35,804 nt of DNA. Source: Bryobacteraceae bacterium CoA2 C42 (GTDB lineage Bacteria > Acidobacteriota > Terriglobia > Bryobacterales > Bryobacteraceae). The DNA lies in contig JAINDL010000154.1 in assembly GCA_019931245.1 (NCBI GenBank), positions 1 through 35,804 of the forward strand, in the 5' to 3' direction. The translations under genes and the position numbers were made by a program. How positions within the stretch are numbered: the stretch's first letter is position 1; every line of letters begins with the position of its first letter. Positions 7,526 through 15,550 of this stretch are shown one piece after another. The notes beneath the pieces were generated by a model. That model was not told the DNA's origin and ran no database searches. It saw only the letters and a program-made list of their open reading frames with translations.

Positions 7526-7936
7526 ATGGCTTTATCGTACTGCGCCGCCGTCCGCCTAGGCATGGACGCCCGGAACACCCGCTACCACGAGACCGAATAC
7601 GGCTTCCCGCTCGCCACCGCCGACGAGCACTTCGAACGCCCGATCCTCGAAATGAACCGGGCCGGCCTGTCCTGGCTCACCAGCCTCAAAGAGCGCGACG
7701 GCTTCCGCCGCGCCTACCGCCACATCCGCATCGACCCCGTCGCCGCCTACGGCGGTGCCGACTGCGCCGCTGGACCCGCCTCTTCAAACAGCCGGCGGCG
7801 AGATCGTCAACGAGTTCCTCACGAGCGCACAGGCCACAGCGAGTCCGTTGTGCCCGTTTTCCCCCCAAAAGCACCGGCTGTCTGCCCGGCGCCCACTACC
7901 CGGACTGCCCGGCCCATTACCAAATCACCGATTTAA
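7526..7936 (+). pseudogene. tag: Decayed DNA-3-methyladenine glycosylase I (tag)
   Basis: The first 75 codons are a good Tag N-terminus: YCAAVRLGMDARNTRYHETE, GFPLATADEHFE and RAGLSWLTSLKERDGFRRAY match the family's 'YHDxEWGxP' and 'GLSWxTxLxKR' blocks. After GADCA (about 7770) the frame degenerates. In another frame come WTRLFKQ (7772-7792) and, after a further shift, GGEIVNEFLTS (7794-7826) and finally PGAHYPDCPAHYQI (7889-7930), all pieces of the Tag C-terminal half. The middle of a 200-residue enzyme is missing and the rest is frameshifted. A good Shine-Dalgarno (AAGGAG at 7514-7519) is still present. The decay overlaps the end of the EamA gene. Confidence 0.75.
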
Positions 7937-8701
7937 CAGCCGCACGCCCACGATCACAATCGCGCCGCCGAGCAGCGTCGCCCCGCTCACCGCTTCGCCC
8001 AGAAACACCGAGCTCAAAATCACCCCGAACACCGGCACCAGGTTGATAAAGATCGAAGCCCGGCTCGGCCCGATCTGCCCGATGCCCTTGAGATAGAGCA
8101 GAAACGCCGCCGTCGTGCCGCCCCAACCGAGAAACGCCGCCGCCAGCCATACCCGCGGGCTCCACGGCGCCGCGGGAGACGGCTGCAGCGCCGCGTAGGC
8201 CACCAGCGCCGCCGTCCCCAGCCACGTCGAATAGGCCGTCGCCGCCACCGCCGGAATCTTCCCCGTCACCGTGCGGCCGAGCAGCGTGTAGATCACCCAC
8301 GAAACCGCACAGCCGAGAATCCACAAATCGCCCGTATTCAGCCCCTGGGCAAACAGCCGCCCCGGATCGCCCTGCGAAAGCACCAGCACCGCCCCGGATA
8401 AACTGACCAGCAGACCGGTCACCTTCAGCGGCGTCACCTTCTCGCCCCACACAAGCGCCGAGAACAGAAACACAAACATCGGCTGCATGGAGGCCACCAT
8501 CGACGCCCGCCCCGCCGGCACCGTCTGCAGCCCATTAAAAAAGCAGATGTTGTAGAAGAACACCCCGAACAGGCCCATCGCCGCCAGCCGCCCAAACAGC
8601 CCGGCCGTCAGCGCCGGCCACGGCCGATAGAACAGCAGCACCGCCAGCAGCCCCAGCGAGCCGAAGCCAAAGCGGCCCAGCGAGCCATGGACGGCCGGCA
8701 C
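7925..8701 (-). CDS. EamA-family (DMT) permease, start uncertain
   Basis: A ten-helix-type drug/metabolite transporter with two EamA repeats; the second contains the usual WGGTTAAFLLYLKGIGQIGP and ASIFINLVPVFGVILSSVFLGE. The substrate is unknown. The GTG at 8701 leaves out a typical first helix: the same frame remains open upstream and reads YWQLTLTALLWGTSWLCGRL (8716-8775), exactly the family's N-terminal pattern. However, no ATG, GTG or TTG is found in frame before the divergent CPBP gene at 8824. The real start is therefore a rare codon, or the gene has lost its start. The C-terminus overlaps the decayed tag gene by 12 bp. Confidence 0.8.
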   Translation of the reverse strand: MPAVHGSLGRFGFGSLGLLAVLLFYRPWPALTAGLFGRLAAMGLFGVFFYNICFFNGLQTVPAGRASMVASMQPMFVFLFSALVWGEKVTPLKVTGLLVSLSGAVLVLSQGDPGRLFAQGLNTGDLWILGCAVSWVIYTLLGRTVTGKIPAVAATAYSTWLGTAALVAYAALQPSPAAPWSPRVWLAAAFLGWGGTTAAFLLYLKGIGQIGPSRASIFINLVPVFGVILSSVFLGEAVSGATLLGGAIVIVGVRLLNR

Positions 8702-8823
8702 CCCTTCGGCCGCAATCAGCCGGCCGCAAAGCCAGGAGGTGCCCCAGAGCAGGGCGGTGAGAGTAAGTTGCCAGTAGGCACGCGCGTTCGAGATGCCTCT
8801 ATTATGGCCTCTAAGATGAAAGG

Positions 8824-9402
8824 ATGCAGTTTCGAAGTGTTGGTATCGGCGTAGCAGCGGCGTGGATGGCGCTCTTGGTGGCCACGGAGGCCGCCCGTTG
8901 GGCAGTCCATCCCATCGAACAGCAGTTGGCGCTGTCGCGCGCGCTCCTCCTGTTGTTCGCCACGGCCATGTTCTTCACCGGCGCCGGCGACTACGGCCTG
9001 CGCGCGCCAGGGCGCCTGCCGTGGATCTGGATGGTGCCGGTGAGCCTGCTGCTCGGCGCCAGCGTCGGGGTGGCCGGGGCCATCCCGGGACCATGGTGGC
9101 TCTGGGTCTTTATCGGCTTTGCCGACGAGGTCTTCGTCCGCGGCTGGCTGCAGGCGGCGCTGGCGCCCGTCCGGCAGAAGCTTGGCGCGTGGAGCCTCCC
9201 CGTGCTGGCGAGCGGCCTGTTCGCCGGGTCCATGTACCTGACGCTGATGAAGCAGCGAGCCCCGGGGCCGGCCATCCTGGCGCTCGTCGTCGGTTCGACG
9301 GCACTGGGGTTGGCCGCCGCCAGGCTGCGGGAGCAGTCCGGTAGCCTGGCGGGGCCGGTGGCGATGCACGCCCTGTTCGGGCTGGGCGTAGCGCTCGCTT
9401 AG
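8824..9402 (+). CDS. CPBP-family membrane protein with altered protease motifs
   Basis: A 192-residue polytopic membrane protein related to CPBP/type II CAAX prenyl-protease-like proteins. The first motif reads D101-E-V-F-V-R106 (family EExxxR). The second, LFAGSMYL, has F133 but Met137 where the family has His. The third, H182ALFG, keeps His but has Gly where Asn or Asp is usual. Two of the three motifs are therefore changed at catalytic positions, so proteolysis may be lost. Several hydrophobic segments fit the fold. It diverges from EamA and converges on the next gene with a 4-bp overlap. The family assignment is good; activity is doubtful. Confidence 0.7.
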   Translation: MQFRSVGIGVAAAWMALLVATEAARWAVHPIEQQLALSRALLLLFATAMFFTGAGDYGLRAPGRLPWIWMVPVSLLLGASVGVAGAIPGPWWLWVFIGFADEVFVRGWLQAALAPVRQKLGAWSLPVLASGLFAGSMYLTLMKQRAPGPAILALVVGSTALGLAAARLREQSGSLAGPVAMHALFGLGVALA

Positions 9403-10622
9403 CTGACCACGTAGTCCCAGCCAAAGCCGGGACGCTCGGGCGGACGCATGTAAATGCCTTCCGGTCCGCGGCTGATGTTGTAGGTCTCCTCGAACATCTG
9501 GTAGACCTCCTTCGGGCCGCCCGGCGCCGGCAGGAAGAGTTCGGACCACGGGGCGTTGATCTGCGAGAGCGTGAAGTGCGCGGCGCCGTTGAGCCCGCCG
9601 CCGTGCGGAATCACGGGGATGTCATGGGCCGCGGCCATCGCGCCAATGCGCCGCAGTTCGGTCAGGCCGCCGCACCAGTTGATATCGGGCTGCCAGATCG
9701 CGGCTCCGTTGTGCTCAAGCAGGTAGCGGAAGCCGTAGCGGCCGTACTCGTGCTCGCCCGTGGCGATGCGCGTCGATTTGATCTGCGCGTTCAGGCGGCC
9801 GAAGCCGGCGTAGTCGTGCGGCTGCAGCACCTCTTCCATCCAGTAAACGCGCTGGGACGCCATCATTTCGGCCATCTCAATCGTGTAGCGCTCGGTCCAG
9901 GCCATCCAGCAGTCGAGCATGATCTCGCCGTCCGGGCCCAGCGCTTTGCGGGCGCGTTCGACCAGCGCGAGGTTCGCCTTCATGCCGGCGCGGCCGTCAG
10001 CCGGCCCGTGGGGAATGGCAAGCTTGAGCTTGGTGTAGCCGAACTCGACGTGCTGCTCAATGTCGTTGCCGGTGCAGTAGGTGGGAATGCGGTCCTTGGC
10101 CTCGCCGCCGAGAAGCTTATAGACCGGCACGTTCAGCGCTTTGCCGACGATGTCCCACAGCGCGTTATCGACGCCGCTGATGGCGTTCATCGTCACGCCC
10201 ATGCGGCCGTAGTTCATGGTGGACCGCCAGCAGATATCCCAGTTCCGCTCGATGTCGAACGGGTCCCGGCCCAGGAGAAGCTTGGCGAGGTGATCAACGA
10301 CCACCGGTCCGCCGCCGGGTCCGCCGTTGCCGTAGCCGGTGATGCCCTTGTCGGTGGTGATCTCGACGGTAAAGCTCGGCACCTTGCCCGGGTTGGGGAA
10401 GAACAGCTCGCGACGGGCTTTGAATTCGGGGTAGATCGACATGGGGTTGGCGACCTCCACGTATTGGGTGCTCCAGGCGCCGGCGGCGGGTGTGTAGGCG
10501 GGAGGCTGCTTCCGCGGCTTCACATTCACAAGGCGGATGCCCGTAATCTTCAGCTTCGATTTCTCCTGGGCCCAGCTGAGCGCGGGCAGGGTGATGAGAG
10601 AGAGTAGGTCTCGGCGTCGCAT
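9399..10622 (-). CDS. Exported enolase-superfamily dehydratase, L-rhamnonate dehydratase-like
   Basis: A mandelate racemase/muconate lactonising-type enzyme of 407 residues. Family landmarks: GYTKLKLAIPHGPADGRAGM, with the KxK and the GPxDG insertion typical of L-rhamnonate dehydratase. The metal ligands are in MLDCWMAW, VYWMEEVLQP and ATGEHEYGRYG; the late PDINWCGGLTELRRIG and VIPHGGG supply the catalytic His. It begins MRRRDLLSLITLPALSWAQE, a twin-arginine-like signal, so it probably acts outside the cytoplasm, which is unusual for this family. The ATG at 10622 places that signal at the N-terminus. It lies 37 bp downstream of phnX on the same strand; a link to phosphonate use is not evident. 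The exact substrate is uncertain. Confidence 0.85.
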   Translation of the reverse strand: MRRRDLLSLITLPALSWAQEKSKLKITGIRLVNVKPRKQPPAYTPAAGAWSTQYVEVANPMSIYPEFKARRELFFPNPGKVPSFTVEITTDKGITGYGNGGPGGGPVVVDHLAKLLLGRDPFDIERNWDICWRSTMNYGRMGVTMNAISGVDNALWDIVGKALNVPVYKLLGGEAKDRIPTYCTGNDIEQHVEFGYTKLKLAIPHGPADGRAGMKANLALVERARKALGPDGEIMLDCWMAWTERYTIEMAEMMASQRVYWMEEVLQPHDYAGFGRLNAQIKSTRIATGEHEYGRYGFRYLLEHNGAAIWQPDINWCGGLTELRRIGAMAAAHDIPVIPHGGGLNGAAHFTLSQINAPWSELFLPAPGGPKEVYQMFEETYNISRGPEGIYMRPPERPGFGWDYVVS

Positions 10623-10659
10623 AGGTGGTGTGGAAGTGGACGCTACGACTCTACACAAT

Positions 10660-11466
10660 TCAGCGCGATTCCTCAATGCGGAGGGCGATGTCGTCGAGCA
10701 GCGGCAGGCAATCGCCGAGCCGTTCGGCCAGATAGTCGGGCCGGCCGCGCCGCAGCGTCTGTTCGGCTTCGAGCGTGCGCGCCGCCCGTTCGCCGTAGGA
10801 GAGCGCCGCGAACTCGGCCGCGGTGAGGCCCACCTCGTTCCCGCAACTCGTCAGGCCAATCGTCCACAGGCCCCCGTTGCGGCCTTCGGCGATATCGCTC
10901 GGCGTATCGCCAATCTTCACGCAGTGCGCCAGCGGATAGACATCGAGCAGCGCGGCATTGCGAAACACCATCCACGGGGCGGGCCGCCCGCCGCCGACCT
11001 CGTCGGGGGTAACGCTGGCATCCGGCGTGTAGCCTTCGCGGGCGGCGCGGCGCATGACGACATCGAGCATCTCGCGGGTGTAGCCGGTCGTCGAGCCGAT
11101 GCCAATCCCGCGGCGCCGGCACTCGGCAATGAACTCGACGACGCCTTCGATTACGCCCGAGTGGTGTTCGAGAATGTTCAACTGCCGCGGAATGAAGCTT
11201 TCAAACAGCGCCTGCACATCACTTTCGGCCGGCGGCTTGCCGTGGCGGCTCGCCCAGGCTTCGGCGACGCGGGGCAGGGAACAGATAGCGCGAATCTGGT
11301 CTTTTTTGAGCAGGCCCATCTGATGGCGCGCTTCGCGCCGTTCAAGCGGTACGCCGCGCAGCGCAAAGATCTCCTGCAGCACCACCACGGGCGCCAGGCA
11401 GCCGTGGTCTACGGTGGTGCCGGCCCAGTCGAGAATGACGGCGCAAATCGGGTAGCTGGTCTTCAT
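10660..11466 (-). CDS. phnX: Phosphonoacetaldehyde hydrolase (phosphonatase)
   Basis: Hydrolyses phosphonoacetaldehyde to acetaldehyde and phosphate, breaking a C-P bond; HAD superfamily, cytoplasmic. The N-terminal DWAGTTVDHG carries the nucleophile D13, with Ala rather than Asp two residues later as in PhnX. MGLLKKDQIRAI supplies the Schiff-base Lys (K54). GRPAPWMVFRNA and VKIGDTPSDIAEGRNGGLWT are the family's C-terminal HAD motifs. The length of 268 residues is typical. The start at 11466 is chosen because the longer upstream frame is Arg/Gly-rich and lacks homology. No PhnW transaminase is seen; the neighbouring FAD oxidoreductase may supply the aldehyde. The 277 bp separating it from that gene contain no convincing gene. 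Confidence 0.92.
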   Translation of the reverse strand: MKTSYPICAVILDWAGTTVDHGCLAPVVVLQEIFALRGVPLERREARHQMGLLKKDQIRAICSLPRVAEAWASRHGKPPAESDVQALFESFIPRQLNILEHHSGVIEGVVEFIAECRRRGIGIGSTTGYTREMLDVVMRRAAREGYTPDASVTPDEVGGGRPAPWMVFRNAALLDVYPLAHCVKIGDTPSDIAEGRNGGLWTIGLTSCGNEVGLTAAEFAALSYGERAARTLEAEQTLRRGRPDYLAERLGDCLPLLDDIALRIEESR

Positions 11467-11743
11467 CGAGTCTCCGAACGCCTCCGCCCGGCGGGGCCGG
11501 GAATCATGGCCTGCGATAAGGGTGCCCGGCGGGTCACGCCCCCGTCCCCCCCTCCCGGCGCACGGCCGCCGTAGCGTTGACCCGGACACCTCACCCGGGC
11601 CCGGCTAGGAACCACGGTCCACCGCGCGGCCCCGCCCCGCATCAGGCCATCCAACGCGCCCCCACGCCGTCGGCCGCGGCGCTGAAGCCGTTCCGGACGC
11701 CCGGCGCAATCACCCATCACCGACCGAGTCCGACCGGTCCGCC

Positions 11744-12871
11744 TCATCGGGCCAGCGTCTCCGCCGCCAGACCAAACGACAGCGTCATGCCGCTGCCGCC
11801 CGGCGCCGTGATCACCTCCACGCCGGGGGCCGGCGTAAAGCGACAGTAGGGCTGGTCCGGATGCTTGGCGTAGACGCCGTGCCAGCGCTGCGTGATGGTC
11901 TGGTCCGGGAAGCGGGCAAAGGTGGCCAGATAGCGCAGGACAAGATCGTCGAGTTCGGCCTTATCGAAGATATCGACGGCGAGGCCGTATTCGTGGGTGT
12001 CGCCAAGGGTGATCTCCCCGGCGGCGGTCTGCGAAACCAGCACGTGGATGCCCCACCGGTCGTACTCGGGTGTTTCGGCGGCGATGCGCGCCTTCAGCCG
12101 CGGCAGTGACGGGCACAGGCCGAAGGAACTGTAAAAGCGCAGCGTCAGGCCGGCGGCCAGCGACGGGCCCAGCTGCCATTGGTTGGGCTGCGCGGCGGTG
12201 CGCAGCATCTGCAGCTTGCAGCGCGTAATGCCGCTCGCGGCAAACAGGGCGGGGTAGAGCGTTTGGAAGTCGTCGCCGCCGCAGACGTAGACCGTCTCCA
12301 CCTCCCAGGTCTCTTCGCCTGCCCGCACGCGCGGCAGCTCGATGCTGGTGACCGCGGTGTTGTAGCGGAGCGTGACGCCGCACTGTTCTTCGAGAAAGCC
12401 GGGCAACGTGGCGATGGTCACCCGCGGATCGACGACGACCTCGGTGGGCGACCACAGGCCGCCGAGCAGCCCCTCCTGCACCACGGCCGGGCTGCGGGCG
12501 AGCACCTGCTCCGGGTTAAGCCAGGTGACCGCAAAGCCCTGCGCCGGGGCGAGCGCCGCGAACTCCTGCGCCACGGTGGCTTCGTCCTCGCGGTAGACGA
12601 CGTGCAGCGAGCCGGTGGGGTAGTGCGGCAGCCGGGCGGCGGCGATGACATCGAGCCAGTGCGCCCGGCTGGTCATGGCCATCTGGTGCATCCGGCCGGC
12701 GGGTTGGCCCATGGGCCACAGCATGCCGAAGTTGCGGATGGAAGCGCCCATGGCGCGCGGCGAGCGCTCAAACAGCACGACGCGACGGCCCGCCTTGGCC
12801 GCCTGATACGCATGGGCCAGGCCCAGAATGCCGCCGCCTACTACGGCAACGTCGGCGCGGGTTTGAGACAT
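11744..12871 (-). CDS. FAD-dependent oxidoreductase of the phosphonate-associated TIGR03364 type
   Basis: A DAAO-fold flavoenzyme of 375 residues. The FAD site DVAVVGGGILGLAHAYQAAK lies near the N-terminus (about 7-26), followed by GASIRNFGMLWPMGQ, CKLQMLRTAAQP and, at the C-terminus, RWHGVYAKHP and GGSGMTLSFGLA. These match the TIGR03364 family, which recurs next to phosphonatase genes. The likely reaction is oxidative deamination or dealkylation of 2-aminoethylphosphonate or an N-substituted form, giving phosphonoacetaldehyde for PhnX through an imine. The start at 12871 lies inside the transporter gene (31-bp overlap), so the two are translationally coupled. Family assignment is strong; the exact substrate is inferred from neighbours. 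Confidence 0.85.
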   Translation of the reverse strand: MSQTRADVAVVGGGILGLAHAYQAAKAGRRVVLFERSPRAMGASIRNFGMLWPMGQPAGRMHQMAMTSRAHWLDVIAAARLPHYPTGSLHVVYREDEATVAQEFAALAPAQGFAVTWLNPEQVLARSPAVVQEGLLGGLWSPTEVVVDPRVTIATLPGFLEEQCGVTLRYNTAVTSIELPRVRAGEETWEVETVYVCGGDDFQTLYPALFAASGITRCKLQMLRTAAQPNQWQLGPSLAAGLTLRFYSSFGLCPSLPRLKARIAAETPEYDRWGIHVLVSQTAAGEITLGDTHEYGLAVDIFDKAELDDLVLRYLATFARFPDQTITQRWHGVYAKHPDQPYCRFTPAPGVEVITAPGGSGMTLSFGLAAETLAR

Positions 12872-14106
12872 AATGCGGGATCTTCCTCCGGAACGCGATA
12901 GCTCCATTTCACCGTAAGCAGCAGCCCGCCCGCCACCGAAAGAACAAAAAACAGGCCAAACAGCGCATCCCACCCAAAGCGCTGCACCACGCCCGCCACG
13001 AGAAAGGGCGACAGAAACTGGCCGGTGGAGCCGGTGCCGTTGACAAAGCCCGCCGCCGTGGCCGCCGTCTCCCGCGTCGAAGAGTCCTGCACGGCCGCGC
13101 CGCCCAGCAGCGTGTCGGGGCCCAGGTTGAGCAGGCCGATCAAGGCGATGGCCGGCACGATGATCCAAGTACCCGTCAGGCCGGCCATCGTGGGCAGCAG
13201 ACAGGCGCAGCCCAGGCCCATCATCGCCAGCGCGCCTACCGGAAAGCGGCGCGCCTGAAACAACTTATCCGAGACGTAGCCGCTCAGCACCACCCCGGCG
13301 AACCCGCCCAACTCGAAAACCGAAGAGCTGTAGCCGGCCTCGGCCGGGCTGAAGCCGAGCCGCTCGGTGAGATAGACCGGTAGCCAGAATAGAAACGCAT
13401 AGCGCGTCATCTTCAGGCAGAAGTAGGCCCCGGCGATCACGCGGATGTTGCTGCTGCGGGCCACCTGAAGAAACTTGGCCAGGCTCTGCCGGGACTCGGC
13501 TCGGGTCTCGAGCGCCACCGGACCGTTGCGCACGAGCACCGCAAAGCCCACGGCCAGCAGCATCAGCAGCGCCCCGGGCAGCCACGCCCCGCGCTGCCAA
13601 CTGGGGAAAAACAGCAGGGAACTCGTGGCGGCGAACGTACCGAAGGTGGTGGCAAGAAACGCCCCGAGCGCATAGTTCGTGCACCACCAGCCCATCACCA
13701 CCCCGCGGTTGCGCGCCTCAAACCACGCCGACATGATCTTCAGCAGGCCGGACCAGCCGCAGGCCTGCGCCATGCCGTTGATCGCCTGCAGGGCGATGAT
13801 CGATGGTGTATCCGTGTGAAACGCCATGGCCACGCTCGAAGCCCCGGCCACCAGCATGCCGGCCGTCACCACGCGCCGGGGGCCGAAGCGGTCAGAGAGC
13901 GTTCCCATGACAAACTGGCTCAGCGAGTACATCAGACTGTAGCCGAAGATCGCGGTGGCGAGTTGGTCTTTCGTAATGCCGGTATGCTGCTGCAGCAGCG
14001 GCATCAGCACGCTGAAGTTCTTGCGGCAGAGATAGAAGCCGGCGTAGGCCACCCAGGTGACGGCAAAGATGCGGACGCGCCAGGACTGGATTGACCCGTT
14101 TGTCAT
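12841..14106 (-). CDS. MFS transporter, organophosphate:phosphate antiporter (OPA) type
   Basis: A 421-residue, twelve-helix major facilitator. YAGFYLCRKNFSVLMPLLQ near residue 20, the loop motif GTLSDRFGPRR (about 68-78), and GMAQACGWSGLLKIMSAWFE (about 115-134) match GlpT/UhpT-type carriers, which move phosphorylated compounds. Coupled by overlap to the phosphonate-type flavoenzyme, it is the best candidate for phosphonate uptake here, in place of the usual PhnCDE ABC importer. The ATG at 14106 was chosen over the adjacent TTG at 14109. Its start is only 40 bp from the divergent phosphodiesterase gene, so the promoter must be very compact or lie within that gene. Confidence 0.88.
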   Translation of the reverse strand: MTNGSIQSWRVRIFAVTWVAYAGFYLCRKNFSVLMPLLQQHTGITKDQLATAIFGYSLMYSLSQFVMGTLSDRFGPRRVVTAGMLVAGASSVAMAFHTDTPSIIALQAINGMAQACGWSGLLKIMSAWFEARNRGVVMGWWCTNYALGAFLATTFGTFAATSSLLFFPSWQRGAWLPGALLMLLAVGFAVLVRNGPVALETRAESRQSLAKFLQVARSSNIRVIAGAYFCLKMTRYAFLFWLPVYLTERLGFSPAEAGYSSSVFELGGFAGVVLSGYVSDKLFQARRFPVGALAMMGLGCACLLPTMAGLTGTWIIVPAIALIGLLNLGPDTLLGGAAVQDSSTRETAATAAGFVNGTGSTGQFLSPFLVAGVVQRFGWDALFGLFFVLSVAGGLLLTVKWSYRVPEEDPALCLKPAPTLP

Positions 14107-14146
14107 CAAATTTCGACTCTAACGCCCCCACATTTCGAGATGATGA

Positions 14147-15004
14147 ATGGGCATGAAGAATCTGCTGCTCCTCCTCTGCCTGGCCGCCGCAGCCGGCGCC
14201 GCGCCGAAACACGTGGTGATCATCGGCGTCGACGGCCTCAGCGCCGAAGTGCTGCGCGAAGCCGCCGCGCCCAACCTCAAACAGCTGATGACGCGCGGCG
14301 CGTGGACCCTCCACGCCCGCGGAGTGCTGCCCACGGTGTCGAGCCCCAACTGGATGTCCATCCTCGCCGGCGCCGGGCCGGAGCAGCACGGCGTCGATTC
14401 GAACGAATGGGAGCGGTTCCAGCACGCGATTGAGCCCATCTGCGCGGGGCCGGAGAAGATCTTCCCCACGTTGTTCAGCCAGTGGAAGGCGCAGCGCCCC
14501 GCGGCGCACCTGGCCGTCATTCACGATTGGCCGGGCTTCGGCCGGCTCGTCGAAAAAGGCTCCACCGCCGCAACGCGGCACGTCAAAGGTTCGCCGGCGG
14601 CGATGGCGGCGGCGATCGCTTATTGGCAGCAGCACAAGCCCGACCTGCTCTTCGTCCATCTCGACGACGTCGACCACGCCGGCCACGACAAGGGTTGGGA
14701 GTCGGCGGACTACCGGCGGGAGGTCGCCATCGTCGACGGTCTCATCGGGGAGATGCTCGCCGTGCTGCCGGCCGCGCAGACGCTGGTGGTGATTGTGGCC
14801 GACCACGGCGGCACCGGGACCAAACACGGCAACCCGGCCATGCGCGAACTGGAGGTGCCGTGGATCGTGGCCGGGCCGGGCGTGGCGCGGGGCCGGGAGT
14901 TGACCGGCCCGGTCTATTCGCTCGATACGGCGCCCACCGTGCTCGCGCTTCTGGGGCTACGGCCTCACCCCTGTTGGACGGGGCGCGCCGTGCCCGTCAA
15001 GTGA
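14147..15004 (+). CDS. Exported alkaline-phosphatase-superfamily phosphodiesterase/phosphohydrolase
   Basis: A 285-residue protein with a signal peptide (MGMKNLLLLLCLAAAAGAAP). The metal-binding residues of the type I phosphodiesterase/NPP family are visible: IIGVDGL (first Asp), PTVSSPNWMSILAGAGPEQHG (Thr nucleophile), VHLDDVDHAGHDKGW (Asp/His pair) and VADHGGTGTKHG (Asp-His). It should hydrolyse phosphate mono- or diesters, or possibly phosphonate esters, in the periplasm. It is shorter than classic NPPs. It starts divergently from the MFS gene, and its 3' end overlaps the PhnZ-like gene by 40 bp on the opposite strand. Its position inside the phosphonate cluster suggests extracellular release of phosphonates or phosphate; this is an inference. 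Confidence 0.8.
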   Translation: MGMKNLLLLLCLAAAAGAAPKHVVIIGVDGLSAEVLREAAAPNLKQLMTRGAWTLHARGVLPTVSSPNWMSILAGAGPEQHGVDSNEWERFQHAIEPICAGPEKIFPTLFSQWKAQRPAAHLAVIHDWPGFGRLVEKGSTAATRHVKGSPAAMAAAIAYWQQHKPDLLFVHLDDVDHAGHDKGWESADYRREVAIVDGLIGEMLAVLPAAQTLVVIVADHGGTGTKHGNPAMRELEVPWIVAGPGVARGRELTGPVYSLDTAPTVLALLGLRPHPCWTGRAVPVK

Positions 15005-15546
15005 CGGACAATCATGTCGCGGTAGGCGGCAATCGGGGTGACCGCCCGCCCCGGCTCCTTGGCCAGTTCGTCCCATTGGCGCAGACGCAGGCAGTCCTTC
15101 AGCTCCGGCGCCGCGCCGAAAGCCGCGGCCTCTTCCGGCGCCATCGGGCCGCCCTGGTGCTTCAGGGTTTCCGTGCTGGCGGGCGAGAGGCGCTTGGCGT
15201 AGTTGGCGTTGGTCGTCACCAGATACCGCTTGGCATCGACGTGGCCGCGGACCAGGGTGCGGAGCCGGGGCGAAAAGCCCCGTTCGGCGAGCCACTCCGC
15301 GCCCAGGTCGTCGTGGTTGATCACGCCGACCTCGCCGTGGCGAATCGCCCGCTCATCGCTGATGTTATGGCCGATGTCATGAAGCAGGGCGGCCAGGATC
15401 AGCTCCTCGTCCGCGTTGGCATCGCGCGCCGACTGGGCCGCCTGCAGCGCGTGCGCCAACTGCGATACGGCTTCGCCGTAGTAGTCGGCGTCGGCGGAAG
15501 CGGCCAGCAGGCTAATGATCTCGTCCGCGGTCTGTTCCGGCGTCAT
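14965..15546 (-). CDS. PhnZ-like HD-domain mixed-valent diiron oxygenase
   Basis: A 193-residue HD-domain protein of the phosphonate-operon HDIG family (TIGR03276/PhnZ). Known PhnZ cleaves the C-P bond of (R)-1-hydroxy-2-aminoethylphosphonate with O2, giving glycine and phosphate. All six PhnZ iron ligands are present with a constant offset of two residues: H32, H56, D57, H78, H102 and D159. The gating and substrate residues Y22, E25 and K106 are also present (in DADYYGEAVSQLAH, LLHDIGH, NHDDLGA, GHVDAKRYL, RQWDELAK). Substrate specificity inside the family varies, since trimethylated aminoethylphosphonate enzymes are related. No PhnY-type hydroxylase is seen nearby. It follows RidA by 4 bp. 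Confidence 0.88.
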   Translation of the reverse strand: MTPEQTADEIISLLAASADADYYGEAVSQLAHALQAAQSARDANADEELILAALLHDIGHNISDERAIRHGEVGVINHDDLGAEWLAERGFSPRLRTLVRGHVDAKRYLVTTNANYAKRLSPASTETLKHQGGPMAPEEAAAFGAAPELKDCLRLRQWDELAKEPGRAVTPIAAYRDMIVRHLTGTARPVQQG

Positions 15547-15550
15547 CGGT

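Noticed and set aside
10537-11574. A 345-codon plus-strand frame covering the phnX gene
   Set aside because: It is opposite a gene with clear HAD and Schiff-base motifs, and its own translation shows no motif.
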